In this document: piece by piece, positions 54,170 to 63,500 of the stretch
How the letters are laid out: the number at the start of each line of letters is the position of its first letter
How positions within the stretch are numbered: the first letter of the stretch is position 1
From: Apostichopus japonicus
Lineage: Eukaryota > Echinodermata > Holothuroidea > Aspidochirotida > Stichopodidae
Direction of reading: 5' to 3'
DNA length: 64,000 nucleotides
Assembly: GCF_037975245.1 (NCBI RefSeq)
Contig: NC_092567.1
Location: 537,501-601,500 of the forward strand
The notes under the pieces: model-generated
The model's input: the letters and a program-made list of their open reading frames with translations, nothing else
Databases searched by the model: none
What the model was told of the DNA's origin: nothing
Translations under genes and position numbers: made by a program

Positions 54170-55374
54170 CATGTAAAAGATACCTATATCTGCAGAGGAA
54201 CCCGAATCTGGTTTCGTTACCTATGTGTTTCCGAGGTACGTATGTGTGCCCCCAGTGAATTTTATTCCCTACTTTTTATTCCTGTGAGTCTTTGGGTCAT
54301 ATGCTTTGTTCACGTTCTTCACTTAATTTCTATTCATATGTAAGCCCCAAGTGAATTTTATTCCCTACCTTTTATCCCTGTGTGTCTTTGGTAATGTGCT
54401 TTTATGCACGTTCTTCATTTAATCTCTATCTATATATAGGTTTGGACATTTCCGAACACGGAGAGGCGGCCTATCCAATCATGGCATACCTGAATAACGA
54501 CCATTCTAACGGTACAGGTATGTATATATATATAAATAGGCTAACGCTAGGTAGATAATAGATGCATCCATTAATGATACAGGTATGTATATAAATAGAC
54601 TAACACTAGGTAAATAATAGAAACATTCATTAACGAAACAGGTATGTATACAAATAAATAGGCTAGCGCTAGGTAGATTTTTTATTTAGTATACTCATTA
54701 CTGAAAGAAATGTAATCAAACCAGAAACAGACAAGGGCTAATCTTGTACCTTCACCCTATGTAATCTGCTCTTCGTGAGCCCCCTACCCTCACCCATCCA
54801 TCCACCCACCCACACCCCTCCTCTATCTCCCTTCTCTCACTCTCTCTCCCGTCCTAGTATCTAATAACTTATAACCCTGCCCTTAATAGAATCACCCGGA
54901 TCTTGAGACTCTATAAGAACACTTTAATTGTTAACCGCCAGCCGACCCCCCCCCCCCTCCACCCCTCCCCTCTACTCTCATACCTTTCCTACTCGTTCTA
55001 ATTCAATTACTCATTGGCTTAGTACGGTATATCTGGCATATATATATATAAATGAAAATCGTAATGAGTTGGAAAATCAAGAACAGTGAAAAAACTTTCA
55101 GCCTCCACCGGGATTCGAACCACGGGCCTCCCGCTCTGTACGCGGACACCCTAACCACTAGGCTATGGACGCTGATTGTATGTCCAGAGGTTCGAAACCG
55201 GTAAGGAAGATCGTAATTCCACTGTAGGCGTTTGCCACCTATATCGAACAATACTAGTTCTGTTTTTGGTGACATATTTTGCCCTACTCTAGAGATCAAA
55301 CATGATGCTATCCAACTCGAAAATCATTTGTGATTCCTAAAGCCGGATCTCGAAAGAGATACTTTGAACAGACT

Positions 55375-55455
<81 letters not shown>

Positions 55456-55642
55456 CACTAAGTTGTCACATAATTAGTTGGTGTTTTCAATATAACATAT
55501 AATGATGTGTCTTTGATGTTTATTTACCTTTTAAGGTAACGGCCACCCCCTAGCCTCCATTCCGGTACATCTGACTGCCGTACCTAACCCTGCCTACGAG
55601 ACGGAAGCTGTTAACGATAAGGACAACAAGGAGATCGTATAG
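36328..55642 (+). CDS. amt: Ammonium transporter (Amt/Mep family), 11 exons, complete
   Basis: Joined exons: 36328-36421, 38896-38985, 39434-39664, 40663-40751, 41348-41473, 50530-50760, 51748-51886, 53156-53250, 53824-53950, 54440-54517, 55536-55642, giving 468 residues. Signature segments in order: [20 protein letters not shown], the Amt motif [44 protein letters not shown] with the first pore His, [32 protein letters not shown], and VHLGGGLWG with the second pore region. There are about 11 hydrophobic spans, and a 60-residue hydrophilic tail ends NDKDNKEIV. Amt proteins move ammonium or ammonia across the plasma membrane, working as trimers. Marine invertebrates commonly have several; vertebrates use Rh proteins instead. 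The start is the first ATG after a TATA box and splices in frame. Intron 5 is expanded to 9 kb by an LTR element. Exon 10 seeds a donor-containing tandem triplicate. Confidence 0.97.
36422..38895 (+). other. Ammonium transporter intron 1
   Basis: 2.5 kb. Between 36656 and 37020 the ends (gcaggatttagac and ccggcactg) loosely resemble hAT-type termini but no target duplication is clear. An ACCGG-rich cluster lies at 38635-38670. No exon was found. Confidence 0.5.
38896..38985 (+). CDS. amt: Ammonium transporter exon 2
   Basis: Acceptor tttatag, donor gtaagt. It encodes [20 protein letters not shown] and ILMKNLLDV, the conserved first-span region of Amt proteins. Confidence 0.97.
39434..39664 (+). 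CDS. amt: Ammonium transporter exon 3
   Basis: Acceptor caccacag, donor gttagt. It encodes [20 protein letters not shown] to [20 protein letters not shown] and YMIYSVCIT. It holds the most diagnostic Amt sequence in the gene. Confidence 0.98.
40200..40545 (+). repeat. Degenerate minisatellite of 18-20 bp
   Basis: Variants of tatacttgatctgtatact repeat about 18 times in intron 3. A TA microsatellite follows at 40586-40617. Confidence 0.9.
40663..40751 (+). CDS. amt: Ammonium transporter exon 4
   Basis: Acceptor ctggaag, donor gtaagg. It encodes [20 protein letters not shown] and PGNPNVGYQ. Confidence 0.97.
40843..40928 (-). repeat. tRNA-derived SINE-like fragment (tRNA-Ser/Leu-like)
   Basis: On the - strand it reads gtggccgagcagagaaaggc (A box, as in tRNA-Ser GTGGCCGAGTGG) and, 45 bases on, gggtttgattcc (B box). 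The central part does not fold as a good tRNA. I infer the head of a SINE inside intron 4. Confidence 0.55.
41348..41473 (+). CDS. amt: Ammonium transporter exon 5
   Basis: Acceptor tctgtag, donor gtaaat. It encodes [20 protein letters not shown] then [20 protein letters not shown] and VP. The VVHMVGG His is the conserved pore His. The next coding piece lies 9 kb away, past the LTR element. Confidence 0.98.
42209..43681 (+). repeat. 5' long terminal repeat
   Basis: 1473 bp, TG...CA ends, identical to 48983-50455 in every stretch I compared, at a constant offset of 6774. AATAAA near 43528 may serve as its polyadenylation signal. A 71-residue open frame inside is present in both LTRs and is not credible as a gene. 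Confidence 0.96.
43688..43705 (+). other. Putative primer-binding site
   Basis: tgggggcctgtcctggaa lies six bases after the left LTR. It resembles the tRNA-Pro-type site TGGGGGCTCGTCCGGGAT, with three differences in the first 17. Primer identity is a guess. Confidence 0.5.
44166..48818 (+). CDS. Gag-Pol polyprotein of Gmr1-like LTR retrotransposon
   Basis: 1550 residues from ATG 44166 in one frame. An earlier in-frame TTG at 44130 is not needed. Domains by residue: Gln/Glu/Arg-rich coiled coil (about 10-90), capsid-like gag (about 110-285), zinc knuckle CX2CX4HX4C at 332-345 ([14 protein letters not shown]), protease with DSG at 453, integrase zinc-binding HHCC from about 672, integrase catalytic D742, D802 and E838 (35 residues between the last two), an integrase C-terminal segment, then reverse transcriptase with YVDD at 1269-1272, and RNase H from about 1415 with its first Asp at 1420. 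The integrase-before-RT order in a gypsy-type polymerase defines Gmr1-like elements. All catalytic residues I can check are intact and there is no frameshift between gag and pol. Confidence 0.97.
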   Translation: MTSQLELEKLVSIGEKLGLKGVELKQFLDDERDKLKQERDEERDRRAKQRAIDAHEQEEDRQRQEKIEREKAKQLEIQLKIEEAKQAQAEAQAQIGNGGYHGNGSAARSRPPKLPPFNQEKDDIDAYINRFERYATLQGWDRDTVWATSLSALIQGCGLFEYSSLSLEDSKDYDKVKQALLRAYHLTADGFRKKFRDIRPAHEDTGTKYVTKLKNYLHRWMELEEVTTYEQLQDIILREQFLNSCSKDLETFLKERKPKNITTMGEFTDQYVEAHGGWYPGHSKNSRSTQNSNSTRNQNRNNGRFHNHNQKFQQQNQKGKTYSGQRSEPRKCYICDKPGHFARDCRTKRMQTMALMTDVFSDMMEKRASTLTEQNLPDKKETGGACTDIGAFMMVKPDPHLFQASKKGFFTLDCGHKLTVLTQVTAACKDQNLSSMPVQMGKIGNQSVKVLRDSGCSGVVVRSQYVKPSQMTGDVKTCILIDGTVRQYPVANILVDTPYFSGSVSALCMNDPVYDLILGNVPGVREPTNPDPNWEESQTQDQPVQPPPNVTKPMAIRNDDDPNTVAAAQTRSQSKAKEKPFKKLKVSSPIGEEVTADMLREKQQQDPTLEKIRQLAETGDDKVSKNGSTHKYVKSSGILYREFSSPRVEFGNRFRQVVVPVDYRDHVLKVAHESILGGHQGSKKTRDKVMSDFTWPGMQADVTRYCQSCDVCQRTLPKGRVTKVPLGSMPLIEEPFQRVAVDLVGPIKPATERGHRYILVLVDYATRYPEAVPMKTIEAESVAEELLRIYSRLGFPKEVLTDQGSQFVSGVMKEVSRLLSIRRLTTTPYHAMCNGLVEKFNGTLKAMLKKMCDERPKDWDRYIDPLLFAYRETPQESTGFSPFELLYGRTVRGPMRILKELWTGESEVSETKTVYQYVLDLQERLEQTCQLAREELKKSRQRYKTYYNKKARVRNMKVGEEVLLLLPTDKNKLLMQWKGPFPIVEKVGTMNYKIDFGHRVKTFHANLLKKYNRREVAATMFEMPIQSMYEVVCTSVLEDEPQEESGISELKSFFTDDLIHLPPMFQKERSTDVNISGQLGKTKTQQVQQILTEFEDSLTDLPGKTKLGEHVIKVSDTTPIRSKPYPIPHALRDDIRKEIQSMLRMGVISQSKSPYACPLVALKKPDGSLRACCDTRKINMITEFDAEPVPDQEEIFAKLSKDCYFSKIDLSKGYWQIPMAKESKPLTAFVTHDGLYEFNMMPFGLVNSGATFNRVMRKLLKGIENVHSYVDDILIHTQTWEEHLQRVKEVFTRIKKANLTARPTKCFIGYNEVEFLGHIIGEGRVKPKPDKIKAIQQAERPTTKTQVRSFLGLVGYYRKFVPNFAAVAVPLTNCTKKGEPNVIRWGESQEQAFQTLKSKLASSPILQLPDLHREFTLRTDASDTGVGAILLQEFAGEKFPVAYASKKLNKSQMRYSVMERECLAVVWAVLKFEPYLYGKEFVIETDHQPLTCIRKSKVANGRIMRWALALQPYRYRIQVIKGADNVGADYLSRSTEIMQANFLSFISKEL
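48966..48977 (+). other. Polypurine tract of LTR element
   Basis: aaaggagggag just upstream of the right LTR, where plus-strand synthesis starts in LTR elements. It is separated from the LTR by a few bases (ttaat), slightly further than usual. Confidence 0.6.
48983..50455 (+). repeat. 3' long terminal repeat
   Basis: 1473 bp, same ends and length as the 5' LTR. It is followed directly by the TAGGG target duplication and then host intron sequence. Confidence 0.96.
50530..50760 (+). CDS. amt: Ammonium transporter exon 6
   Basis: Acceptor ctttcag, donor gtaagc, 77 codons. It begins [20 protein letters not shown] and includes [20 protein letters not shown]. It joins exon 5 as GHTVP-LVALGG, as in other Amt proteins, showing the LTR element lies wholly within an intron. 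Confidence 0.98.
50761..51747 (+). other. Ammonium transporter intron 6, nothing recognised
   Basis: C-rich patch at 50958-50990, otherwise unremarkable. Confidence 0.55.
51748..51886 (+). CDS. amt: Ammonium transporter exon 7
   Basis: Acceptor catacag, donor gtacaa. It encodes [40 protein letters not shown] and PLDAVA. It ends in phase 1. Confidence 0.97.
51962..52150 (+). repeat. Dispersed repeat, related to 21115-21290
   Basis: See the 21115-21290 entry for the shared blocks. Both copies run in the same orientation. No coding content. Confidence 0.7.
52240..52710 (+). repeat. About 39-bp minisatellite (about 12 copies)
   Basis: The unit ctcaagataagatgacttca plus ctcctcccttacctgtgtcct repeats through intron 7 with small changes (cttccc/ctcccc, gataag/gatgag). 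Confidence 0.96.
53156..53250 (+). CDS. amt: Ammonium transporter exon 8
   Basis: Acceptor caacag, donor gtaagc. It encodes [20 protein letters not shown] and [11 protein letters not shown]. The VHLGGG segment follows DDPLDAVAG from exon 7. Confidence 0.97.
53251..53823 (+). other. Ammonium transporter intron 8, nothing recognised
   Basis: C-rich and G-rich patches only. Confidence 0.55.
53824..53950 (+). CDS. amt: Ammonium transporter exon 9
   Basis: Acceptor tcaccag, donor gtaact. It encodes [40 protein letters not shown] and ML, the last membrane span and start of the cytosolic tail. Confidence 0.97.
54113..54167. repeat. TA microsatellite
   Basis: A pure TA dinucleotide run in intron 9. 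Confidence 0.98.
54440..54517 (+). CDS. amt: Ammonium transporter exon 10
   Basis: Acceptor atatatag, donor gtatgt. It encodes [20 protein letters not shown] and HSNGT. GLDxxxHGExAY is the conserved C-terminal Amt motif that couples subunits in the trimer. Confidence 0.97.
54503..54690 (+). repeat. Tandem triplicate of exon end plus splice donor (59-65 bp)
   Basis: cattctaacggtacag|gtatgta at the true exon end is followed by cattaatgatacag|gtatgta (donor 54583) and cattaacgaaacag|gtatgta (donor 54642). The intervening ggctaacgctaggtagat blocks are also shared. The three copies differ more than the copies in the ORP arrays. Confidence 0.88.
55101..55172 (-). tRNA. tRNA-like pseudogene or SINE head, anticodon-position ACA
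   Basis: 72 bases on the - strand fold as a tRNA of standard length. The acceptor stem gcgtcca/tggaggc has one mismatch, the A box is tagcctagtggttagggtg, the anticodon arm is tccgc-gtacaga-gcggg with T33, and the T loop is ttcgaat with two mismatched stem pairs. Anticodon ACA (Cys) is not normally used in eukaryotes. I infer a tRNA-derived SINE or tRNA pseudogene in intron 10. Confidence 0.55.
55378..55455. repeat. TA microsatellite
   Basis: About 38 TA units in intron 10. Confidence 0.98.
55536..55642 (+). CDS. amt: Ammonium transporter exon 11 with stop
   Basis: Acceptor ttttaag. It encodes [20 protein letters not shown] and [14 protein letters not shown] then TAG. The cytosolic tail is poorly conserved in the family, so support is phase and the acidic/basic terminal pattern. 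Confidence 0.88.
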
Positions 55643-55733
55643 AGACACCCCGAGCGTGGTTTAGTTTTAAAGATGGATTTAATATGATTTAAAGGAGAAT
55701 TATAAACGAAACTGCATACTAATTTAAATCATT

Positions 55734-55739
55734 AATAAA
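55734..55739 (+). terminator. Probable polyadenylation signal of ammonium transporter gene
   Basis: AATAAA 92 bases after the stop codon. Another AATAAA lies at about 56244. Confidence 0.45.
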
Positions 55740-57439
55740 TAATTTAAGTGTGATGTCGATATGTTGAAAGAGTCACGGGGTGTATACCAGTTTGTCTAAA
55801 GTTTCAAATACAAGAAACCATGCATGTTTATGAATATAAGCCTTGGTCGTTCCTTCTCTCAGGAGGGAGATATAACCAGACGTTCGAATGTGATCAGATT
55901 TGCATCTAGCGCCATATTTTATTTCGTTTACTTTCTTGTTATTATGTTATTATTAAAAATTAAAAAATTAAAAATTAATTAAATTGCACTGAGATTGTAC
56001 TTGTTACAAAAAATGAGACCCCAAACGCCACAGTATATATTATAGGCCTACTTCATTTACTCATACCATTTATTAGTTATATTCGACCTTTACGTAAATG
56101 ATGTGAATAGTTTATCACTGACGTAAAGATCAAGTGTCTATGAATTCAATATGTTTTTACTGGGATAGTTGTTTCAATGGTTAATTTGCAATGTAAAATT
56201 TTAAAGTGAAAATATACTGCAATTTTTTTTTCTTAAAAAATAGGGAATAAAACTTATGATTGTAATATGATTATGATTCTTCTACATTTTTCTACAAATT
56301 ATAGGGGTTATTATACCATGGGGTCCTTCCCAGTGAACTCACATGTATAAGTAGTGAGGTGTGTGGCCCGCCCCCACCCCCACCCCCACCCCACCCGCCC
56401 CACCCCACCCCAGAAATAAAAAAGAACAGAGATTAGACGTCAAATGATGCATTCCCATAAGCCTCTGCATGTGAAGAGGATGAGGTACTTTGAAAAGCCG
56501 TCCAAGATAGACCCCTGGCAATAAAGCCGAGCAATTTTACCCAATTTGAACACAAGTCATCATATGCAACAGAGTATGGCTGAACTAGCATACATCCCCG
56601 ATTTTTGGAATCCGTTGTGTTACCAGAATTATTAAGGGGTTTGTAAGGAAAGAGTGTCGGATGATCACTGGGAGGCATGCTATGTGAAAAACATACTTCG
56701 TACCGTAAATATAGGAGGGTTTCAGCTGACGGAGAGACCAAGGAAACTGATACAGGGAAACTTCAAACAGCAATGACGAACGGGCTACCATGTTGCAGAC
56801 AGGGGTAGTAGTTCTGTTGAGATCGCATCTAGAGCTTTGGGCATTTCCCTATAGCATAATTGCTCATCTTTCTTTTAATTTTGAGATTCAGCATTTCAGC
56901 GAAGGCTACATATGTAACTTAGAAAACAATATAAATTGCTGAGAAAGACTTAACTTACAGAATCAGACGTTTAGAATTGACCATGTAGCGGGAGCACACG
57001 TATATTGGACATGACCAACTGATGCCCCTCGAATTTGTGACCCCCCCCCCCGCGTCCCCTTCCATCTCCGATTGAACCTATTCAGCATCGTACATTGTAT
57101 TGTAGCCTTGCAGGCCCACATGTCCATGTCCTACGCCACCAAATTAAGTCACCAAATACACTGTGTTGAGTTACCTACTGTATATGTAAAGCTAGCTGCA
57201 AACCGGTAATTTGTCGTTTCGATCGGGGACCAAGCTTGGCAAGGCATACTTTCGCATGAACTTGAAAGGAGTTCTTGATCCTGAACTTTCTTCACTCTGT
57301 GTAGCTGTTTATAAATTAAAAGGCCGAAGGTTAATTTCACAAACATCATGCGAATAGTAAACGAACACGAAGCAAAAGTAAAAACAGAAGATCTGATGCC
57401 TTACGAAGAATGATCAGGGCTTCTTGCTTAAGATTCGTT
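55740..57439. other. Intergenic DNA between transporter and sirtuin genes
   Basis: C-rich runs at 56370-56412 and 57041-57055. The sirtuin promoter should lie at the right end, but no TATA box was found. Confidence 0.5.
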
Positions 57440-57518
57440 ATGGCAACCAAAAAAGCCATTCACGGCTCAGTTTTGGAACGGCCAAAAGTCAAACAAAGTT
57501 TGAAAAAAGTTTCAAAGG
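57440..57518 (+). CDS. SIRT3: SIRT3-like exon 1 (putative)
   Basis: ATG in context cgttATGg, donor gtaagt. It encodes [20 protein letters not shown] then LKKVSK and ends in phase 1, exactly what the next acceptor needs. It is basic with one acidic residue, suitable for mitochondrial targeting. No homology support; another first exon is possible. Confidence 0.5.
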
Positions 57519-60500
57519 GTAAGTAGCAAGAGAAGGCAGGCTACATTGTTTGTGATATGATTGGTAAATGCACTCAACACTAGGCAACAGTGGGCTGTTT
57601 ATCTGGCTCAAGAGAAAAAATATCCATTAATGATAGGCTAGGCTACCCAGGCTCTGCTTCTCAAGTCAAGGTTAACATAGAGAAGTTAAGCCTAGCCTAG
57701 GTTAGCCCTGGCCTAAGATACATTTACGCTACATTAACTTGGGTGACCAGATATCCCAATGTAGCCTAGACTCGTTTCCACCTGTAAATTAATATTTGTA
57801 TATGATAGTAACAAGTCACGGACACTCGGTTTACCTTGTTATCCAACTGATCGTAAATGAGCAGAGGTTGTGGCACACTGTACTGTAGATGTCACCTGAG
57901 GTTCAATGAGCACTAGGCCTTCTATAGCTCACTGCATTGGCCATTTTTCAATGACTAACAGTTAAATAAGCATTAACTGTGCTTATTTGCTTAAAAATTG
58001 GGTAAATAAGCACAAGGCCTAGTGTAACGCATGTATAACTGATATTTGGGTTTATAAGCATTATAGGCTAGTGGAATGTACAAAATTAACCAAGGCATGG
58101 TTAATCAATCTGAGCACCATCCTTATTTGCCCCAAAGATCAGGTAAGAAGCTTCAACAAATATGAATATAGGGCCTACCTTAGAACTAGAGTGTGATTTC
58201 CTCAAAAGTTAGATTCAATTCTCCCAGAGTATGGTACAGGTAGGCCCATATTTTATAGCCTAATTTTAAAGGTCTCGAGTCAGAAAGCACATATGAAGGG
58301 ACGTATCTTAAGAATGGAGACATGTATCAGAAGTATATAATTCATGAGTTAAGGCAAACTATACAATTTCAGTAAATTGGTAGAATATGCCATGGACGTT
58401 TTTCAGCTCTAGGACAAATTGATGTTTCCTTGTTTCGATAGAGATACAATCAACGTTGATCATTTTCAGAAAGGCTGTATGTTGGGCTTGGTGAAAACTT
58501 GCAACTCAGTCACCCATTATGACTCATGCGCAAAGTTGCAGACTACCAACCATGGCAGTTTGAACAAATGTACGCAGTTAAAGTGAAATAATCTTGTCAT
58601 GAAAGAACTGACAAGCATAGAAACACTGATCACGCGACTTGATCAAAACAGAGAAGGTCATGCAGAGATGGACTTAAGCTTCCACTTAAAAGCCAAACCA
58701 AGTTTGTGGTTAGAAAGAACATGCTAATGTGCTTACCAGTATACAGTGTGTCTTTGGATTTTGGACTTAAGAACTTTGAATATACAGTAAGTTACAGAGA
58801 TCTCTGCTCCAAAAATGTCTGAGAACATCGATTTCCTAGTTATATATGCTTAGATCATTGCAATCCATTTATCTTGCACTCTATATAGGGGTTCTAAGTT
58901 CTGAATCAGATAAGCGTCCTCAGTCTACTCAAACTGGCAATAATTCCAAACCAAAGGGCTGGAAGCTGAATTATTCATCCAGTGCTGGGAGTGTCAATCC
59001 AAACAGGAATCTCCGGCAGAGGTCATCATCGTCATCGAGGGTGGCAGACCTGGACAAAACATTTCAGAGATTGTCTGTAAAGAACCAGAAGAAACCTATG
59101 TAAGTGCAGCATGACACATGGCCAGTGGCATCCACAGGAGGTGGCCTGGAGGGGGGGGGGGGGTGGGCACGTGCCCTCCCCCAAAAATTTGGTCCCCCAC
59201 AGATGCGATTTGTAGTGTTAAGAAAAATACTCAAACAAAATCTTTATCTGCCTCAATTAAAAACATAAACTCAGCCCGAAAATTCTTGAACATAAAGTTA
59301 CTTCAGGTCGCAAAATAAAGCACCAGATTGCATCTAAGAACCCTTAATTAATCAAAAATTTCCCAAATGGGAGGGGGACACCCCCTCCACTTAGACTCCT
59401 TCCCCAGGACGGAATTCACAAATAAACATTGTGCCCACTTAATTAAGTGCTGTGCCCCCCTCTGTGCATCCCAAGATTGAAATGTCTGGCGACGCCACTG
59501 ACCATAGTGAACAAGAATCTGATGGCACAATAATGCTGTTAGACCCATCAAAGTTTGGAAGTTTGCAGCTCATCACACACTGAAAGAGTACTGGCATTCT
59601 TATTGATCAGTTTCCTATGTCCTAGTATCAACTATATATTCTATCCTATGGAGACTTCATGGGCAGTACTCTGTATGAGTGTGTGATTGCATAGAGTTCA
59701 GTTACACAGATGTTATAAACATTGCACAGAGGTTTCGTACTGTTTGTAGCAAAACTATTATAAAGAATTTGTATCAATCTTAACTAGTTATAACCAGTTT
59801 CCAATTTTACTGTTCTGTTTTATAATATGTGTAAAAGTAAGTTGGCCTGACATTCCTAGCAATAAAAAATTAAAATAAAAAAAATTATTGTTTTATAATA
59901 TAAAAGTAAGTTGGCCTGACGTTTCGCACCTTGCAGGATCTTCTTCAGAGGCTACTGTAAACAAATACAAAATTAATTAATAAAAAGAAAATAAAAAAAA
60001 TTATTTTATTTTTTATTTTATTCTGTTTGATTATATAAAAGCACCTTGTGTTAAGTTGTGTAGCATGATCAAGTGTTAGATGACAATTTGCTTTAATTTT
60101 CATGTTTTTAGTAGCCGTCGGTTTTCAAGTTCTTCTGGCACCTGTGACAGTCTGGAAGATGCTGCTCGTTGGATCCTGCAAGATCGTAGCAAAAAGATTG
60201 TCATTCTGGCTGGTGCTGGAATAAGCACTCCCAGTGGTATACCAGACTTTCGGTTAGTACTCTGTTTTGGTCTGCAAACAGCTAAGTTACTATTTTGCAG
60301 TTTCGGTTTCTTATATATTCTGGTTGTATTGTACGGAAGACTAATGCGGCCATGGCCCCAAAAAAAAAGAAAAAAAAAAGAATATTTATATAGAAGAAAA
60401 CAAAGTTAAAACGAAAAAAACAAAATTTTTAAAACGAAAAACAAAATTTTTTACTACGAGAAACAAAATTTTTACAACGAAAAAAAAAATTGTTTTCCGT

Positions 60501-63500
60501 TTTACAAAATTTGTTTTGCGTAGAAAAAATTTTGATTTTCGTTTTAAAAATTTTGTTTTTCATAGTAAAAATTTTGTTTTACATTTTAAACATGTTTTTC
60601 GTAGTAAAAATTTTGTTTTTTGTAGTAAAAATTGTGTCTTTTTATCCATGTTTTTTGTTGTTGTTGTCATGGCCGCATTAGTCTTCCGTAGTATTGCCCC
60701 TACTTGGATTACATTATTTGAAAGTTGCATCTAATGTTTAACCTGTCACAATCTATGAGTCGGAATGCTGGTAACTGAAAAGTGAAAGCACAAGACATAT
60801 TTGGGTAACTTTACTTCAAGTTCACCAAATTCACCTTCAGTAAGAGACAATTCAATGACTCATAAAATTAATTTTTACAACTTACAGATAGCACATCACA
60901 TTCAAATTTTTGAGTCGCAATTCTTTTGACTAGGTTTAATAGCTAATTGTTTGCTAATGAGCTCAGTATTCAAGGAAGTATTTATTAGTTCTCTTAAATT
61001 CAGTGGTATCGAATTACTATATGTGTGAATATTACCAGATGTGGTCAAAAGTATCAAATATTTTGTTTTGCTTTACAGAACCCCTGGTTCGGGACTTTAC
61101 GACAATCTTCAACAATACAAGATACCGTACCCGGAAGCCATATTTGATCTCATGTATTTTTACAATAATCCCAAGCCGTTCTTCACCCTTGCCAAGGAAC
61201 TCTATCCGGGAAAGTTCAGGCCAAATTATGTTCATTACTTTGTGAGAATGCTGCATGAGAAGGGTAAATTACTACGGATGTACACTCAGAATATTGACGG
61301 TTTAGAGAGATGTAAGTCACATTTTTCTTAAATTTTCTTGTAAACAAATATTTAGCCCGCCCGTAAGTTCATCATATAATAATTGATAAAATTCCTTTTT
61401 CAAATTTTAAGTGGCTGGTATCCCTCCAGAGAAACTGGTCGAGGCTCATGGAACATTCACAAGAGCTTCGTGTATACGCTGCCAGCAATCTCATGAGGAA
61501 CATGAAATTAAGGTAAACTCTCAATTTATCAGATGGATTTACAAGTTTTCATAATATGCATAAGATCAAGATAGTAAATTCTCTAAACAAGTGCTTAATA
61601 TCTGCAAAATACCTGTATAGATAAACTGAGGGAGTAAATGAAAAAAAAAAAAAAAAAAAATATGGGAAACCACCTGCAAATAAAACAGAGTAACTCCCCA
61701 TTTATTTGCAAGTAAATTTAGTTTTCAAGATGCATGTTAAATTATTTTCAACATTTGTTGACATCTTTGACAATCACTAAGCAGATCTATCAAAGGAAAC
61801 AAAAAAAAAATTCAAAATATAGTGATATATTGGAGTAATTGGAATCTTCTGCAGTTATTTCTAGCTTGGGTGTCTCCCTAGGTTTGAACCTTCTCACAGT
61901 GTATCTGAGAGTATTTGATATTCATGGTGTGTTATTTCATTCTGGACACTGTATTATATGGGATATATCCTATAGAAGGTGTATTTAACAAATTCTGAGA
62001 TCATATGTTGGTTTTATGTTCCCTTTGTCTGTGTGGAAATTTCCAGATCACCATATGTTTCCATATACAATTTCCTGTGAACATAAAATGTGTTTGATTG
62101 TAAAGCAACAAGTTATCAACTCCTTTGGTGTTACAAGTTTGCAAACATTGTGAGTGACATGTTTGATTGTAAAGCAAGAAGATTGAAACACCTATAGAGA
62201 GCGGGTATTCTTGCAGGGAAATATGCCGACCAATCAGGGTTACAGAATTGTTTTCATAAGTTTGTTAGTTGATTGGTTTTCCCTTTGTTCTCTCGCTTCG
62301 GCAGGCTTTAATCATGACCGATACGATCCCGAGATGTAAAAGACCTAGCTGCACTGTAAGTAACTCAAGATGATAGAGTACAGTGAAATAGGAAATGCAT
62401 AGAAGGATCACCCATGTGTACAAGCCACTAATACCATGCAATGTGCAACAATGTAGTTATACACACATAGCAACAACATATAGCAACAACAATACACGCA
62501 TAGCAACTTGCATTGACAGTGGTTTTCACATAAGGAGGTTATCAAGAAGTGATTACATATACACTTTACAGTAGTGTGAACAGAACTGTGGTGAGGTTAT
62601 ATAATAGTTCCATTACAATATATAATTTAACTACCAATATATAGTAATAGCAAAATAAATTGGCAATTGTATAAATTATTTTGGATATGTGCCTAATTGT
62701 GAGTAGTTATACGTGGAATGCCTGGCATTCTGTGAAAACTTTTATATGTTTGTATATGTCAGTGCACGTTATGCTGTATGCAAATGGCTGACAATCATAT
62801 CTTAATAAAGAACTCCTCTTTAAAGGTCAACGGTATTGTCCACAAGTTTTGTCATTTTGAATAAAGTGCTTCAACTTTTCTAAAGTGCTTTCCAGGAGGA
62901 AATTGCTTAAAATTTGTTTGCAGACTTTGAGGAATGTTTGATGAAGCAGTAGGATGTCTCAGTGAAAGAATGAGCTTTCATGTTGCCAGTTTTGTTGCCA
63001 GATGATTTGTGGAAGTTTGGATATAAGCGACTGTTATCCATTATCTTTCAAAGATGGATTTGCCCTGAATTTATAACACTCTTCTTATAGTTTTCTCAAC
63101 TTTAGATGGGAAAAACCAGGTACTTGAAGACATTTGTTCCTTTAACTGAGCACTTACATCACAGCAGTTATGACAAAATGATACATTGAAGGTGTGTAAT
63201 TGCAACCACACAGTCCATCAGGGAAATAATTTAGCTGGTTATCGCATCACAAAATGTGCTGCGTAACGGACAAATTGCTTTACAAAAGTCAAAAATAGTA
63301 TAGCAGTTGTTGTACACAGGAACCAATAGTACTTACAAGAGACCACATTGACACCCTTCAAAACAGATACGTACAATTTGAACACTAGCTTATTCCATTG
63401 ACATGGAATTCCTGAGACACCCTTTAAGTTTCTTTGCCTCGTTAAGTGATTAATAAATTGCTGAACTAGTTGCCCATAGTTAGCCACATAAAGAATGATT

